64,000 nucleotides of DNA, taken from assembly GCF_040739495.1 (NCBI RefSeq), contig NZ_CP145263.1, positions 1,612,001 to 1,676,000 on the forward strand, written 5' to 3'. How positions within the stretch are numbered: position 1 is the stretch's first letter; every line of letters starts with the position of its first letter. Positions 18,815 through 30,964 of the stretch are shown here, piece after piece. A program made the position numbers and the translations under genes. This stretch comes from Staphylococcus capitis subsp. capitis. GTDB taxonomy: Bacteria > Bacillota > Bacilli > Staphylococcales > Staphylococcaceae. The notes under the pieces are model-generated. The model searched no databases and was not told where the DNA came from. It saw only the letters and a program-made list of their open reading frames with translations.

Positions 18815-20599
18815 TTATTTATTTTGTAGAGCTTTTTGTAGGTTTTTAGCGACTTTTTCAGGTAAGCCTGCACCTTTTAAATCATCTAAATTTGCTTCCT
18901 TCATTTTCTTAATAGATCCGAATGTTCTTAAAAGCGTGGTTTTTCTCTTAGCACCAATACCATCCACATCATCTAAAACTGATTTAAGTCCTGTTTTTTG
19001 TCGAGTTTGTCTATGGAAAGTAATCGCAAAACGATGTACCTCGTCTTGGATTCTATGAAGTAAATAAAATGCTTGGCTGTTTTTCTTCAATGGCACAATT
19101 TCAGCACTCGCACCATAAAGTAATTCAGATGTTTGGTGTTTGTCATTTTTTTGAAGTCCTGCAACAGGAATGTCTAAGCCTAATTCATTTTCAAGGACAT
19201 CCATCACGCCGTTCATATGACCTTTACCACCATCAACAATAATTAAATCTGGTAAAGGTAAACCTTCATTTAAGACACGCGTATAACGACGGCGTACTAC
19301 TTCTCTCATTGATTTATAATCATCAGGGCCTTCTACAGTTTTAATTTTATATTTACGGTACCCTTTCTTGTCTGGTTTACCATCTACAAAAGTAACCATC
19401 GCAGAAACTGGATCCACACCTTGAATATTGGAATTATCAAATGCTTCTATTCTAATAGGCGTTTGAATTCCCATGCGTTCTCCTAATTCTTCTATAGCTT
19501 TCACAGTTCGAGATTCATCTCTAGCAATTAATTCGAATTTATTTTCAAGTTGCACTTCGGCATTGTGATTGGCTAAATCAACCATTTCTTTTTTAGCTCC
19601 TCGAGAAGGTTGAACAATTTTTGTATCTACAACTGAATATATCATATCTTTATCGAGGTTCTTTGGTACATGGACTTCCTTTGGCAAGATATGTTGATTT
19701 AGGCTATAGAATTGTCCTATGAAAGTATAAAACTCTTCTTCCTCTGATTGTTGTATCGGTATCATTGTAGCATCTCGTTTTATCATATTACCTTGTCTAA
19801 TGAAGAACACTTGAACACACATCCAACCTTTAGAAACATTGTATCCAAAGACATCTCTAATTGTATTATCAGTAGACATAATTTTTTGTTTCTTCGTTAA
19901 GTTGTGAATGTGCTGAATCATATCACGATACTCTTTAGCTTGTTCAAAGTCTAAATCTTCACTAGCTTTCGTCATTCTGCTCTCTAAATTATGAATAATC
20001 GTTTTATCTTCTCCATTTAGAAAATCCGTAATTTCCTTCGTCATTTGTGCATATTTATCTAAATCAACATCATAGACACATGGTCCCATACATTGACCGA
20101 TGTGATAGTATAAGCATAGTTTATCAGGCATATTATCGCATTTTCTAAAAGGATAAATTCGATCTAATAACTTCTTAGTTTCTTGTGCAGAATACGCATT
20201 TGGATAAGGACCAAAGTATTTTCCAGTTCCCTTTTTAACAGTGCGTGTAACGATAAGCCTAGGATGCTTTTCTTTAGTAATTTTAATAAATGGGTAACTT
20301 TTGTCGTCTTTAAGTAAAATATTGTAACGTGGTTGATATTGCTTAATTAAATTTAATTCTAATAATAGAGATTCAGTTTCACTTGAAGTTACAATAAACT
20401 CAAAGTTTCGTATCTCACTAACTAAGCGTGTCGTCTTAGCATCATGTGCACCAGTAAAATAGGAACGCAAACGATTCCTTAATTTTTTGGCTTTACCTAC
20501 ATAAATCACTTGATCATTTCTATCTTTCATCAAATAGCAACCCGGCTCTAGGGGTACAACGTTAAGCTTTTCCTTAATTTTCTTTTGATAGTCCTCCAA
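18815..20599 (-). CDS. uvrC: Excinuclease ABC subunit C
   Basis: Nucleotide-excision-repair nuclease of 594 residues that makes both incisions with UvrB. The GIY-YIG domain ([20 protein letters not shown]) is at residues 20-40. A UVR/UvrB-binding motif is near residue 215 ([16 protein letters not shown]). The RNase H-like domain has IVDGGKGH, and a helix-hairpin-helix pair ([15 protein letters not shown] and [12 protein letters not shown]) closes the protein. It follows trxA. Confidence 0.96.
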   Translation of the reverse strand: MEDYQKKIKEKLNVVPLEPGCYLMKDRNDQVIYVGKAKKLRNRLRSYFTGAHDAKTTRLVSEIRNFEFIVTSSETESLLLELNLIKQYQPRYNILLKDDKSYPFIKITKEKHPRLIVTRTVKKGTGKYFGPYPNAYSAQETKKLLDRIYPFRKCDNMPDKLCLYYHIGQCMGPCVYDVDLDKYAQMTKEITDFLNGEDKTIIHNLESRMTKASEDLDFEQAKEYRDMIQHIHNLTKKQKIMSTDNTIRDVFGYNVSKGWMCVQVFFIRQGNMIKRDATMIPIQQSEEEEFYTFIGQFYSLNQHILPKEVHVPKNLDKDMIYSVVDTKIVQPSRGAKKEMVDLANHNAEVQLENKFELIARDESRTVKAIEELGERMGIQTPIRIEAFDNSNIQGVDPVSAMVTFVDGKPDKKGYRKYKIKTVEGPDDYKSMREVVRRRYTRVLNEGLPLPDLIIVDGGKGHMNGVMDVLENELGLDIPVAGLQKNDKHQTSELLYGASAEIVPLKKNSQAFYLLHRIQDEVHRFAITFHRQTRQKTGLKSVLDDVDGIGAKRKTTLLRTFGSIKKMKEANLDDLKGAGLPEKVAKNLQKALQNK

Positions 20600-20644
20600 T
20601 GTCTTCCTCCTTTCTTTTATGTTTTAATTTCTGTCCTTAAACAA

Positions 20645-20681
20645 AATAAAGCTGGAGCATTTACATAATGAAATGCCCCAG
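20645..20681 (-). terminator. Terminator after trxA
   Basis: The minus strand reads ctggggcattt, an 8-base loop, then aaatgctccag and a T-rich tail, 20 bases past the trxA stop. Confidence 0.7.
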
Positions 20682-20699
20682 TCTTAAGTCATATAATTC

Positions 20700-21014
20700 T
20701 TATAGATGTTTATCTAATACTTCTGCTAAGTTTTCTTTTGGTTGGAAACCTACAACTTTATCAACTGGTTGACCATCTTTAAATACGATTAAAGTTGGAA
20801 TACTCATTACTTCGTATTTTGCAGCAGTTGATGGGTTTTCATCAACATCTAATTTTAAAATATCAGCTTTACCATCATAATCTCCGGCTAACTCCTCTAA
20901 TACTGGAGCGATCATTTTACAAGGTCCGCACCAAGTAGCCCAGAAGTCTACTAATTTAACGCCAGATTCAATTTTAGTATCGAAATCAGAGTCAGTTACT
21001 TTTACGATTGCCAT
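20700..21014 (-). CDS. trxA: Thioredoxin
   Basis: General disulfide reductant of the cytoplasm, 104 residues. The active site WCGPC is near residue 28 in FWATWCGPCKM, and the cis-Pro loop is MSIPTL. ATG 21014 was taken as the start because GGAGG lies 10 bases upstream and the length matches the family. A TTG 9 bases earlier is too close to the ribosome site. Confidence 0.95.
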   Translation of the reverse strand: MAIVKVTDSDFDTKIESGVKLVDFWATWCGPCKMIAPVLEELAGDYDGKADILKLDVDENPSTAAKYEVMSIPTLIVFKDGQPVDKVVGFQPKENLAEVLDKHL

Positions 21015-21211
21015 AAATGCCAATCCTCCTTAATTTTTAAATGATGAGCAAATTATAACAGACTTTAATAACAACTGCATTGCTATTGCTCAATTAAAGT
21101 ATGAATATCTCATTAGCTTCATCACATCGTATTATTAACTAATAATACTGGGTTTATTGTACGTTATTTTTTCAAAAAATCAAATGCAGTGCTTTTATTA
21201 ATCAAAAGTAT

Positions 21212-23560
21212 TTATTTTAATTCTGCAACTGTTACGCCAAAACCACCTTCACTAGGCATACCACCTCTAAAGTTGTTCACACTTTTATGTTTTTTCAAAT
21301 GCTGTTGAACACCTTTTTGAAGCGCGCCTGTGCCTTTACCATGAATAATATAAACTTGCTCGTAATTACTTAAAACTGCTTGATCAAGATATTGATCTAA
21401 TTCTAATAATGCTTCTTCATAACGATATCCTCTTAAATCAAGCTCAGTTTTAATCGTTTGTCTATTTTGACGCGTAACCATTTTAGCTGGCTTTTCTTTT
21501 TTCTTCTTCGTTTTCTCTAAATCTTCAATAGGTAATTTCATTTTAATAATGCCCATTTGTACAACTGCTTCATCTTCACCAACAAGTTCAAGTACTTCGC
21601 CTTTTTGACCATAAGAAAGCACTTTTACTTCATCACCAGCGTTAATTTTATCGTATTTCTTCTTCTGGACAGTTTGTTTAATTGACTTCGCTTCATATTG
21701 ATCATCTAGTTGTTTTTTCTTATCAATTAATTCATGTTCTTTAACTTCTGCACCTTTATTGTCGCGTAAATCTCTTAATTCTTTAAGAATTGTATCCGCT
21801 TCTTTAGTCGCAGATTTAACACGTTGGTTGGCTTTTTCTTTCGCTTCATTCATCAATGATTGTTCATAATTTTGATATTGTTGATATTGCTTTGCTAGTG
21901 CATCGTGTGTTTCTTGTGCTTCTCGAACGAGTCGATCTAATTCAATACGTTGTTCATCTACACATTTAGAATTCCTTTCAAGAGATTCTATCATTGAGTT
22001 GATTTCTTGTTCGTCTGTACCAATCATTGTTTTTGCTTTATTGATAATATTGAGGCTTAGTCCTAACTTTTTAGAAATATCAAATGCGTTAGAACGTCCA
22101 GGTACGCCCATGAGTAATTTATAAGTTGGACTTAACGTATCAACATTAAACTCCACACTAGCATTCATTACTCCTTCGCAATTATAACTATAAGCTTTTA
22201 ACTCTGGATAATGCGTTGTTGCCATAACAAGTGATCCTAAGTTACGAACGTAATCTAATATACTCATTGCTAGGGCTGCCCCTTCACTTGGATCAGTTCC
22301 AGCTCCCAATTCATCAAATAATATTAAGCTGTTTTTATCAGCCTCGTGTAGAATTTCGACAATATTCTTCATATGAGAGGAGAAGGTTGATAATGACTGT
22401 TCAATTGATTGTTCATCGCCTATATCACAGTAAACATTTTCAAAAATACTTAATTGACTGCCATCAAGCGTCGGAACTAATAAACCTGATTGTGCCATCA
22501 CAATAATGAGTCCAAGTGTCTTCAGTGTCACTGTTTTACCGCCTGTATTAGGCCCAGTAATAATCACCGTCTCAACATCATCGATAAATTCAATCGTATT
22601 CGCAACAACAGTTTCTTTATCTAACAATGGATGGAACGCATTAGGAAGATAAACTGTTCTCTCTTTCTTAAAAGTAGGTTTCGTTCCCTTTATCGAACGT
22701 GCATAACGTGCTTTAGCAATCAAGAAGTCAATCTGACCCATCACTGATTCAGCAATAAGGATTGAATCGGCGTCTACAGCTACTTGACCAGTCAATTCAG
22801 TAAGAATACGTTCACGTTCCACAGCTTCATCATTCCGTAAACGACTGATTTGATTGTTCATCTCGACTACTGAAGTTGGCTCAATATAGAGCGTTTGTCC
22901 AGACGCTGATTGATCATGCACAATACCATTAAAATCCTGTCGATATTCCGCTTTGACCGGAATAACATTACGATCATTTCTAACTGTGACGATGGCATCA
23001 GATAATTTCTTTTGATTGCTCTGACTTTTAACAATACGATCTAAATTCTGTCGAATCCTCTGATTAGTACTTGAAATTTTGCTTCTAATACCTTGCAGAG
23101 CATAACTTGCGTGGTCAAATAAATCATAAGTATCACATTTATCTTTGATTTCTTGAAATAAATCAGTTAAAACCGGTAGCTGGTTCATCTTCTCATCTAA
23201 TATAGGATACTTTACTTCTTCATCTTCTTCTAAAAGTTGGTTGTAAAATGTTTTAAATTGATTTTGAACTTGAATGAGTCGTTTAATTACATTCAATTCA
23301 GACACATTTAAAACACCACCTATATTCGCTCTATGGATTAGTGGTGAGACCTTTGCTAAACCACTTAAACTTGGTAATCGATGTTTATTGTATATTTGAG
23401 AAATTTCATCAGTTTCATTGATTTGAAATTCAACAGTATCGAATTCAGTTGCTGGTGTCATTGCATCTACTTTTTCACGACCTAAATCACTTATTGTTTC
23501 ATCCGCAACAAACGATTTAATCTTATCGAATTCCAAAACATCTAATGTCTTTTGTCTCAT
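21212..23560 (-). CDS. mutS2: MutS2 family ATPase with Smr domain
   Basis: MutS homologue without a mismatch-recognition domain, linked to recombination control and stalled-ribosome processing. The 782 residues hold a core and clamp with coiled coil, Walker [16 protein letters not shown] (near residue 335), Walker [14 protein letters not shown], a second coiled coil and a C-terminal Smr domain ([23 protein letters not shown]). It lies 9 bases behind polX. Confidence 0.94.
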   Translation of the reverse strand: MRQKTLDVLEFDKIKSFVADETISDLGREKVDAMTPATEFDTVEFQINETDEISQIYNKHRLPSLSGLAKVSPLIHRANIGGVLNVSELNVIKRLIQVQNQFKTFYNQLLEEDEEVKYPILDEKMNQLPVLTDLFQEIKDKCDTYDLFDHASYALQGIRSKISSTNQRIRQNLDRIVKSQSNQKKLSDAIVTVRNDRNVIPVKAEYRQDFNGIVHDQSASGQTLYIEPTSVVEMNNQISRLRNDEAVERERILTELTGQVAVDADSILIAESVMGQIDFLIAKARYARSIKGTKPTFKKERTVYLPNAFHPLLDKETVVANTIEFIDDVETVIITGPNTGGKTVTLKTLGLIIVMAQSGLLVPTLDGSQLSIFENVYCDIGDEQSIEQSLSTFSSHMKNIVEILHEADKNSLILFDELGAGTDPSEGAALAMSILDYVRNLGSLVMATTHYPELKAYSYNCEGVMNASVEFNVDTLSPTYKLLMGVPGRSNAFDISKKLGLSLNIINKAKTMIGTDEQEINSMIESLERNSKCVDEQRIELDRLVREAQETHDALAKQYQQYQNYEQSLMNEAKEKANQRVKSATKEADTILKELRDLRDNKGAEVKEHELIDKKKQLDDQYEAKSIKQTVQKKKYDKINAGDEVKVLSYGQKGEVLELVGEDEAVVQMGIIKMKLPIEDLEKTKKKKEKPAKMVTRQNRQTIKTELDLRGYRYEEALLELDQYLDQAVLSNYEQVYIIHGKGTGALQKGVQQHLKKHKSVNNFRGGMPSEGGFGVTVAELK

Positions 23561-23569
23561 GCAATCCCT

Positions 23570-25282
23570 CTATTTCCTTAATTTAATATTATTTTCAATG
23601 AGTGATTTAAACTCTTCTCGTGATAACGCGTTGACCACTCTATCTTTTGCTACAAAGCCTTTCTGTGCCGTAGCAACACCATATTTCATAAATTCTAGGT
23701 GATTCGTATGATGTGCATCCGTATTAATCGTTAACTTAACGTTAGGATACTTACGAACAGTCTCAGCATTTAAATCTAAACGTTTAGGGTTCGCGTTAAT
23801 TTCTAATATCGTATTTGTTTCTTCAGCTAATTTCATTAGTTTTTCTATATTAGGTTTATAACCAGGACGTCGCCCAATAATTCGACCTGTTGGATGTGCT
23901 ATATGACGTACATAAGGATTTTTACAAGCTACTTCTAAGCGTTTCATTATCTCATCTTCAGATTGATTAAAACTCTGATGGATAGCTGCTATCACATAAT
24001 CAAGTTGTGCTAGTACTTCATTATCATAATCTAGTGAACCATCTGGTAATATGTCCATTTCTGTACCTGAGTAAATATCAATTTCATCATATTCCTCATT
24101 TAATTTCTTGATTTCTTCATTCTGTCGTAAGAGACGCTCTACCTGTAAACCATTTGCAACTTTTAAACTTTGTGAATGGTCTGTAATAACCATGAATTTA
24201 TAACCTTTAGCGATATTTGCTTCTACCATTTCTCTTATTGAGTTAGCACCATCACTATACGTGGTATGCATATGAATATCTCCATTAATATCCTCTAATG
24301 AAATGATATTGCTTAAGTCTTTATCAAATTCACTGCCATCTTCGCGCATTGCAGGTGAAATCCAACTTACGTCAAAATGGTGATAAATTTCTTCTTCACT
24401 TTGAAATTGTAATAAAGTACCATCAGCTTGTTCTATACCATATTCACTTACTTTTTCATTACGTTCTTTAGCTAATTGTCGAATACGAATATTATGGTCT
24501 TTCGAACCTGTAAAGTGTTGAAGAGTATGATAGAAGGCTTTAGGTTCAATTAATCTGAAATCTACACCTATCGTCTCATCATCATAAGATAACTCTAACG
24601 ATACTTTAGTATCCCCTACTGCAACTTCTTTTACTTTGTTAGGAATATTAAGCAATTGTTGTTGAACTTCTAGAGGTTGTGTCGTACTGATAATGAAGTC
24701 TAAATCTTTACTCTTTTCTTTATAACGTCTAAAACTGCCAGCTGAAGAATAGTTATCTACATGTTCAAGCTTTTTAATGAAATCAATAATTTCATTATTT
24801 AGCCCTCTCATTTGATCAATTGGATAACTGTCTTTTTTAGCGCCCATTGCTTTAACTGCTTCTAAAATATTTTGCTCAGTTTTTTTCGCGAAACCACTTA
24901 GTTTACTCACTTCACCTTTTTCACAAGCTTTCTGTAAGCTTTCTTTATCGATAATTTGCAGTTCTTGATATAGTTTAGCGATTTTCTTGCTACCGAGTCC
25001 TTGAATTTTTAGTAATGGGACTAAGCCTTCTGGCACTTCCTCTTGGGGAGCTTTTAATGTGCTAGACTCCCCTTTATCTCTATATTCGTTAATGACGTCA
25101 CCCACACCTTTACCGATGCCTCTAAGTTCAGTAACATCCTTAATATCATCCAAAGGTCGTTCATCTATTTCTAAACTCTGTGCTGCTTTTCGATAGGCAG
25201 ATACTTTAAATGTATTTTCTCCTTTTAACTCCATATATGTTGCTATTTTTTCTAACAATTGAATTACATCTTTTTTAGTCAT
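23570..25282 (-). CDS. polX: PolX family DNA polymerase/3'-5' exonuclease with PHP domain
   Basis: Bacterial family X polymerase of 570 residues, used in base-excision-type gap repair. Order: N-terminal helix-hairpin-helix 8-kDa-like region (ELRGIGKGVGD, IQGLGSKKIA), nucleotidyltransferase palm (SKDLDFIIS) and C-terminal PHP phosphoesterase (DIHMHTTYSDGAN, HTNHLEFMKYG). The start is the second ATG of ATGTATATG, spaced correctly from GGAGAG. Longer readings are not supported. Confidence 0.92.
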   Translation of the reverse strand: MTKKDVIQLLEKIATYMELKGENTFKVSAYRKAAQSLEIDERPLDDIKDVTELRGIGKGVGDVINEYRDKGESSTLKAPQEEVPEGLVPLLKIQGLGSKKIAKLYQELQIIDKESLQKACEKGEVSKLSGFAKKTEQNILEAVKAMGAKKDSYPIDQMRGLNNEIIDFIKKLEHVDNYSSAGSFRRYKEKSKDLDFIISTTQPLEVQQQLLNIPNKVKEVAVGDTKVSLELSYDDETIGVDFRLIEPKAFYHTLQHFTGSKDHNIRIRQLAKERNEKVSEYGIEQADGTLLQFQSEEEIYHHFDVSWISPAMREDGSEFDKDLSNIISLEDINGDIHMHTTYSDGANSIREMVEANIAKGYKFMVITDHSQSLKVANGLQVERLLRQNEEIKKLNEEYDEIDIYSGTEMDILPDGSLDYDNEVLAQLDYVIAAIHQSFNQSEDEIMKRLEVACKNPYVRHIAHPTGRIIGRRPGYKPNIEKLMKLAEETNTILEINANPKRLDLNAETVRKYPNVKLTINTDAHHTNHLEFMKYGVATAQKGFVAKDRVVNALSREEFKSLIENNIKLRK

Positions 25283-25356
25283 ATACATCTCTCCATAAAA
25301 AGAAGACCAGGACACAACATTCAAGTTAGCTCTAGTCCTGACCTTATATAATTAGT

Positions 25357-25878
25357 TTATAAGTTTAAAATAACATGTGATACATAGGGTAAATTTAAAA
25401 TTAACCTTTTACTTATTAACGATTGTGCTATTTGATTTTGAATAAATGGCTCTGGATATAATGAAATAAAATAAAGTCCAATTTGAATTACGATTAAACT
25501 CATTATAAGTCCTAAAATAAGTCCTATAATTCGACTGACTAATTGGTGTTTCTGATACGCTACTATATTATCAAATGTAACAATAATTAGATACAAAATA
25601 AGCTTAGCTAATATCGCTAACATTATAAACGCAACAATATTTTCAAATCGTTGTTGCAATTGATTATAATGAATTGCATAAGACGTGTCATATGCTACCG
25701 TCTTAGGGAACGGTAAAAATACAATTAGTCTCTGTGCTATCGGTTGATAAAACTGAGATGCAATCCACAATGATACGATTGAAGAAATAAAATGTAGTGT
25801 CGACAACCACGTGCCTCTACGGAAACCAATCATCATAAAGTAGGCAATCAATATAATGACAATTAAATCAACAATCAT
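25357..25878 (-). CDS. CvpA family membrane protein
   Basis: Integral membrane protein of 173 residues with four hydrophobic helices and the CvpA-type start MIVDLIVIILIAYFMMIGFR followed by RGTW. The family was named for colicin V production, but its general role is unclear. It is adjacent to zapA with no gap, and polX follows. This order is common in Bacillota and suggests one operon. Confidence 0.85.
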   Translation of the reverse strand: MIVDLIVIILIAYFMMIGFRRGTWLSTLHFISSIVSLWIASQFYQPIAQRLIVFLPFPKTVAYDTSYAIHYNQLQQRFENIVAFIMLAILAKLILYLIIVTFDNIVAYQKHQLVSRIIGLILGLIMSLIVIQIGLYFISLYPEPFIQNQIAQSLISKRLILNLPYVSHVILNL

Positions 25879-26145
25879 CTAATCTTCACTTTGTTTGAAT
25901 TGATTGATTTCTTGTTGTAATCGACGATTTTCTTCTTCTAATAAAACTTTCTCATGCATAATATTTACCGCTGTTAAAATCGATTTACGAGTTGTATCTA
26001 AGCCTGCGGATTTTTGACCTAATTCTTGCATCTTCTCATCTACAAGATGTGCAACATAACGAATATGCTCAGGACTGGCATCGCCAATGATTGTGAAATG
26101 TTGATCGTTGATCGTAACATTTATTCTATTTTTAAATTCACTCAT
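25879..26145 (-). CDS. zapA: Cell division protein ZapA
   Basis: Small FtsZ-bundling protein of 88 residues. It has an N-terminal beta-rich domain (NRINVTINDQHFTIIGDASPEHIRYVA in outline) and a C-terminal coiled coil (KVLLEEENRRLQQEINQFK). Its first gene position and the neighbours cvpA, polX and mutS2 match other staphylococci. The 294 bases to rnhC form a divergent promoter region with no clear site. Confidence 0.9.
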   Translation of the reverse strand: MSEFKNRINVTINDQHFTIIGDASPEHIRYVAHLVDEKMQELGQKSAGLDTTRKSILTAVNIMHEKVLLEEENRRLQQEINQFKQSED

Positions 26146-26439
26146 ATTTAATTGCTCCTGACCTAATATTTAAATGATTTTAACTTTCTATAATGTTTTA
26201 CTTCAAGATACTTCACTTAATCTTGAAAATAAATAGCTATTTGTTTTAATTTCAATTTTTACTTATCAACACACATTATACATGAGAGTAAAAAATTATG
26301 TAAGTAGCTGTTTTTAAACAAATTTAGCTATTATATTATTTTAAATCATTTAATAGTTATAATTTATATTCATGAATGTGTTAGAAAATGAAATTTGATA
26401 GAATATATTAGTACGAAATCAAAAGTGAGGTTACTTACC

Positions 26440-27372
26440 ATGGGAAATGTCGTTCAAAAATTAACTCAAAGTGAAATAGATAAATTATTATCTCAAATCC
26501 AATTTGAAACAACTCAATTGCCACAAGGTATGAGAGCTCGAACTAAATACCAAAACACTACAATTAACATATATAATTCAGGGAAAGTCATGTTTCAAGG
26601 AAAAAATGCAGAAGTAGTAGCTCAAAACATATTACCTAATCAAGCTATTTCTTCACCGTCTCAATCCAATACCTCTACTCCTAAACAGTCTTCAATTCAA
26701 TACAATAAATATAATTGCATAGGGAGTGATGAAGCAGGTAGTGGTGATTATTTTGGTCCATTAACGGTCTGTGCAGCATATGTTTCAGAAAAAAATGCTC
26801 AAGTTTTAAAAACTTTAGGCGTGGATGATTCTAAAAAATTATCTGATGACAAAATTGTTGAACTAGCCGAACAGCTCATCACTTTTATTCCTCATTCTCT
26901 ACTAACTTTGAATAATGTGAAATATAATGAGCGTCAAAAGATGGGTTGGTCACAAGTGAAAATGAAAGCCGTCTTACATAATGAAGCCATCAAAAATGTC
27001 GCTCAGAAAATTGAAGTAGATGACTTAGATTATATTGTGATAGACCAGTTTGCTAAACGTGAAGTTTATCAACACTATGCACTTTCTGAATTACCATTTC
27101 CTAATAAAACTAAATTTGAAACTAAAGGTGAATCAAAATCTCTAGCCATTGCAGCAGCCAGTATTATTTCGAGATATGCTTTCGTAAAACATATGAACCA
27201 TATAACACAACAAATTAAAATGGATGTTCCAAAAGGTGCTAGTAAAAAAGTTGATTTATTCGCAGCTAAAATCATTCAAAAATGTGGCTTAAGCCAACTC
27301 GATGCTATATCTAAAAAACATTTTAAAAATCGTGAAAAAGCACTTGCTTTAATCGAGAAAAAATATAAATAA
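26440..27372 (+). CDS. rnhC: Ribonuclease HIII
   Basis: Cleaves RNA in RNA-DNA hybrids. The 310 residues comprise an N-terminal TBP-like substrate-binding domain and the type 2 RNase H core with the DEAG motif ([13 protein letters not shown]) and later Asp/Glu ligands ([17 protein letters not shown]). ATG 26440 was chosen because GAGG lies 9 bases before it and the length matches the family; the upstream reading from 26395 is not supported. Confidence 0.94.
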   Translation: MGNVVQKLTQSEIDKLLSQIQFETTQLPQGMRARTKYQNTTINIYNSGKVMFQGKNAEVVAQNILPNQAISSPSQSNTSTPKQSSIQYNKYNCIGSDEAGSGDYFGPLTVCAAYVSEKNAQVLKTLGVDDSKKLSDDKIVELAEQLITFIPHSLLTLNNVKYNERQKMGWSQVKMKAVLHNEAIKNVAQKIEVDDLDYIVIDQFAKREVYQHYALSELPFPNKTKFETKGESKSLAIAAASIISRYAFVKHMNHITQQIKMDVPKGASKKVDLFAAKIIQKCGLSQLDAISKKHFKNREKALALIEKKYK

Positions 27373-27379
27373 ATAAAAT

Positions 27380-27427
27380 AAGACCTATCCTCATTTTTTT
27401 AATTTTTATTGAGGATAGGTCTTTTTT
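27380..27427. terminator. Bidirectional terminator between rnhC and pheT
   Basis: The arms aagacctatcctca / tgaggataggtctt are followed by T runs on both strands and lie between two convergent genes. Confidence 0.85.
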
Positions 27428-27436
27428 CTTAATAAA

Positions 27437-29839
27437 TTATCTTATTGTAGCCCCTTGTTGCTGTAGCGCTTCTAAAATTTTATCGTGTACTGCTGATACA
27501 CGTTCGTCTGTAAGGGTATTTTCAGTATCTAAATAATTCAATCTAATAGCTACTGATTTTTTACCTTCTTCTAAGTGTTCACCTTCATAAACATCAAATA
27601 CTAACGTATCATCTAGAATATCTTCCCCGTTATTATGAATGATAGATATTAAATTTGAAGCAGGAACTTCATGATCCACTTCTAACGCTATATCTCTTGT
27701 TACACCTGGGAATCTAGGTATTGGTTCATAATTAATATAACCTACAGATACTTTCATAATCGCATCATAGTTTAATTCAAATACATATGTGCGTTTTAAA
27801 TCATTCTCTGCAGCAAGCGTTGGATGTAATTCACCAATAAAACCAATATCTTCTCCATTTAATGAAACTATAGCAGTTCTACCTGGATGTAAACCTGTGA
27901 TTTGACCTGCTCTATAATCAAATTTTAGATTTAGCTTTTCAGCCACTCGGTCAACAACACCCTTAGCTAAGTAAAAATCTACTGACTCTTTCTTACTTTG
28001 CCAAGCATGATTAACATATTGACCTGTTAAAATACCACTTAGATATTCAACCTCATCTGGTAATTGTCCTTCTCCATTACCGAAAAAGACACGACCAATT
28101 TCATATAATTTAACATCTGAGTTTTTACGCGCAACATTGTATGCCACCGCTTCAATCAGATGCGGTAAAAGACTTTGTCTTAATGTAGAATGCGCTTCAC
28201 TCATTGGCATTAATAGTTCGATAGTAGAACGATCTTGTAAAGCAAAGTCTTTAGCGTGATCTTTAGATACTAATGAGTATGTGATAGCTTGATCAAGACC
28301 AGCACCTTCAAGCGTTTCTTTTACCGTACGTGTTTTATATTGACGATCTGTTAATGATCCACTCGTTACATCTTCAAATACAGGAAGTGTTGAAGGGATT
28401 TCGTCATATCCATATATACGTGCAACCTCTTCAATTAAATCCTCTTTAATTGAAATATCTTTACGACGTGATGGTACATTAACTATTAATTGTCCATTTT
28501 GATTTTGAGTTTCAAATCCAAGTTGTTCAAATATATTAATGATTTCTTCATCACTTAAGTTAAACCCAATTGTTTGATTTACCTTTTCAGCAGTAATATT
28601 GATTGGAGTCACCATTGCTCCTAAATCACCTGCTGCTACTCTATCTTTTAAAACTGTACCTGAAGCATATCTTTCTAGTAAATAACAAGCTCTATCTACT
28701 GCTTCATCTACAAATTCAGTTGCAATACCTTTTTCAAAGCGACTTGATGATTCACTTCTAAGATTTAAACGACGCGAAGTATGACGAATAGATACTGGGT
28801 CAAAGATTGCACCTTCGATAATTACATTGCGTGTTTGATCAGTAACTTCTGAGAAGTCTCCACCCATTACTCCACCTAAAGCTATCGGCTCATTTCCGTT
28901 AGTAATAACGATATCTGAATCGAGCAATTCTCGCTCACAATCATCTAAAGTCGTCATTTTTTCATTTTGATTGGCTTGTCTTACTTCAATCTTTTGTGAA
29001 CCAATTTGATTTTGGTCAAACATATGAAGTGGTTGACCATATTCTAATAGAACATAGTTAGATATATCTACAACATTGTTAATAGGACGAATACCCGCTT
29101 TCATTAAGCGTGCTTGCATCCATACGGGTGATGGCGCAATAGTTACATCATGAACAATTCTTGCACTATAATAAGGCACTTTATCTTCATTTTGAACTGT
29201 AACAGATAATTCATCACTAGCTGATTTGTCACTTTCTTGACTTGAAGTTTGTGGTTTTGTCATTTCAGTTTGATATAAAGCAGCTACTTCATAAGCCGTA
29301 CCAACCATACTTAATGCATCAGCACGGTTAGGAGTTAAGTCAAATTCCATCACTTGATCATTAAGATATAATGCTTCAAGTGCATCTGTTCCTGGAATAA
29401 CTTCCGTTGGAAATACATAAATACCTGATTCAAACGCTTTAGGCGTAACGTTACTTGAAATACCTATTTCTTGTAATGAGCAAATCATACCTTCAGAACG
29501 TTCACCACGTAGCTTCGCACGTTTAATTTTCACGCCACCAGGTAGACGACCTCCAACTTTTGCAACGATGACATGCTGCCCCTCTTCTACATTAGGAGCA
29601 CCACAAACGATTTGAACCGGCTCATCCTCACCTAAATCAACTTGACAAATATTTAATTTATCGGCGTCTGGGTGCGGTGCTTTTGACACAACATGACCAA
29701 CCACTAAATTTTTTATATCTTTCGTATAATCGATAATGTCATCAACTTCGATACCTGTACGAGTAATTCTTTCTGCTAAATCTTGAACGGGTTGATTAAT
29801 ATTGACATAATCTTTTAACCATTCATTTGAAATCAACAT
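27437..29839 (-). CDS. pheT: Phenylalanine--tRNA ligase beta subunit
   Basis: Beta chain of the alpha2-beta2 synthetase, 800 residues. It carries an N-terminal tRNA-binding OB domain (VVGHVVSKAPHPDADKLN), B3/B4 editing region, B5 domain, a catalytic-like core and the C-terminal anticodon-binding FDX-ACB domain (RFPGVTRDIALEVD). The ATG overlaps the pheS stop codon (TAATG), so the subunits are translationally coupled. Confidence 0.96.
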   Translation of the reverse strand: MLISNEWLKDYVNINQPVQDLAERITRTGIEVDDIIDYTKDIKNLVVGHVVSKAPHPDADKLNICQVDLGEDEPVQIVCGAPNVEEGQHVIVAKVGGRLPGGVKIKRAKLRGERSEGMICSLQEIGISSNVTPKAFESGIYVFPTEVIPGTDALEALYLNDQVMEFDLTPNRADALSMVGTAYEVAALYQTEMTKPQTSSQESDKSASDELSVTVQNEDKVPYYSARIVHDVTIAPSPVWMQARLMKAGIRPINNVVDISNYVLLEYGQPLHMFDQNQIGSQKIEVRQANQNEKMTTLDDCERELLDSDIVITNGNEPIALGGVMGGDFSEVTDQTRNVIIEGAIFDPVSIRHTSRRLNLRSESSSRFEKGIATEFVDEAVDRACYLLERYASGTVLKDRVAAGDLGAMVTPINITAEKVNQTIGFNLSDEEIINIFEQLGFETQNQNGQLIVNVPSRRKDISIKEDLIEEVARIYGYDEIPSTLPVFEDVTSGSLTDRQYKTRTVKETLEGAGLDQAITYSLVSKDHAKDFALQDRSTIELLMPMSEAHSTLRQSLLPHLIEAVAYNVARKNSDVKLYEIGRVFFGNGEGQLPDEVEYLSGILTGQYVNHAWQSKKESVDFYLAKGVVDRVAEKLNLKFDYRAGQITGLHPGRTAIVSLNGEDIGFIGELHPTLAAENDLKRTYVFELNYDAIMKVSVGYINYEPIPRFPGVTRDIALEVDHEVPASNLISIIHNNGEDILDDTLVFDVYEGEHLEEGKKSVAIRLNYLDTENTLTDERVSAVHDKILEALQQQGATIR

Positions 29840-30897
29840 TATTGGTCACCTCTATCTTCCACTGCTTTAAATTGATCTAAGAATCTAACATCATTTGTAT
29901 AGAAATGACGAATATCTTCGATACCATATTTCAACATTGCGATACGATCTGGCCCCATTCCAAATGCGAATCCTGAATATTCATTTGAATCAAAGCCCGC
30001 CATTTCAAGAACGTTTGGATGTACCATACCAGCACCTAAAATTTCAATCCAACCTGTGTGTTTGCAGACATTACAACCCTCTCCTTTACATTTGAAACAA
30101 GACACATCTACTTCAACTGATGGTTCTGTGAAAGGGAAATAACTTGGACGCAGACGTATTTCACGATCCGCCCCGAATAACTTTTTGGCTAATAATTCTA
30201 AAGTACCTTTCAAATCACTCATTTTAATATTTTTATCAATAACTAAACCTTCAATTTGTGTAAATTGATGACTATGTGTCGCATCATCTGAGTCTCGACG
30301 GTACACTTTACCTGGACATATTATTTTAACGGGGCCCTGTCCACCACGTTTCTCCATTGTTCGAGCCTGAACTGGTGACGTATGTGTACGCATTAGTATT
30401 TCTTCAGTAATATAGAAACTATCTTGCATATCTCGGGCAGGATGTGACTTAGGTAAATTTAAAGCTTCAAAATTATAATAATCCTGTTCAACCTCATAAC
30501 CATCTACAATTTCATAACCTAATCCAAGGAATAAATCCTCAATTTCTTCAACTGTACGAGTAAGAGGATGCTTTGAACCAATCTCAATATGACGACTAGG
30601 TAACGTCACATCAATAGTTTCCTCAGCAAGCTGTTGATTTAATTTCTCTTCTTTTAACAACTTCTGTCTTTCATCTAATTTATTCTGAATTGTTTGACGC
30701 AATTCATTTACTTTTTGACCATATGCAGGTTTTTCTTCATTAGGTAAATCTTTCATATTTTTCATTAAACCACTTACTGAACCTTTTTTACCTAAATACT
30801 TAACTTTCACATCTTGTAATGCACGTTCATTATCTGCTTCATTAATATCAACGAGAGCTTGTTGTTTTAATTCCGCCATCGTATCATTTTGAGTCAT
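29839..30897 (-). CDS. pheS: Phenylalanine--tRNA ligase alpha subunit
   Basis: Catalytic class II subunit of 352 residues: an N-terminal coiled coil for tRNA, then motif 2 ([12 protein letters not shown] region with HSHQFTQ) and motif 3 ([18 protein letters not shown]). A Cys4-like insertion ([17 protein letters not shown]) is typical of PheS. It is preceded by a T-box leader. Confidence 0.96.
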   Translation of the reverse strand: MTQNDTMAELKQQALVDINEADNERALQDVKVKYLGKKGSVSGLMKNMKDLPNEEKPAYGQKVNELRQTIQNKLDERQKLLKEEKLNQQLAEETIDVTLPSRHIEIGSKHPLTRTVEEIEDLFLGLGYEIVDGYEVEQDYYNFEALNLPKSHPARDMQDSFYITEEILMRTHTSPVQARTMEKRGGQGPVKIICPGKVYRRDSDDATHSHQFTQIEGLVIDKNIKMSDLKGTLELLAKKLFGADREIRLRPSYFPFTEPSVEVDVSCFKCKGEGCNVCKHTGWIEILGAGMVHPNVLEMAGFDSNEYSGFAFGMGPDRIAMLKYGIEDIRHFYTNDVRFLDQFKAVEDRGDQ

Positions 30898-30964
30898 GAC
30901 CGAACTCCTCCTTTTTATGCCACTATTTTATTTTTGAAAATAAAAACCCAAATACTTCAACATC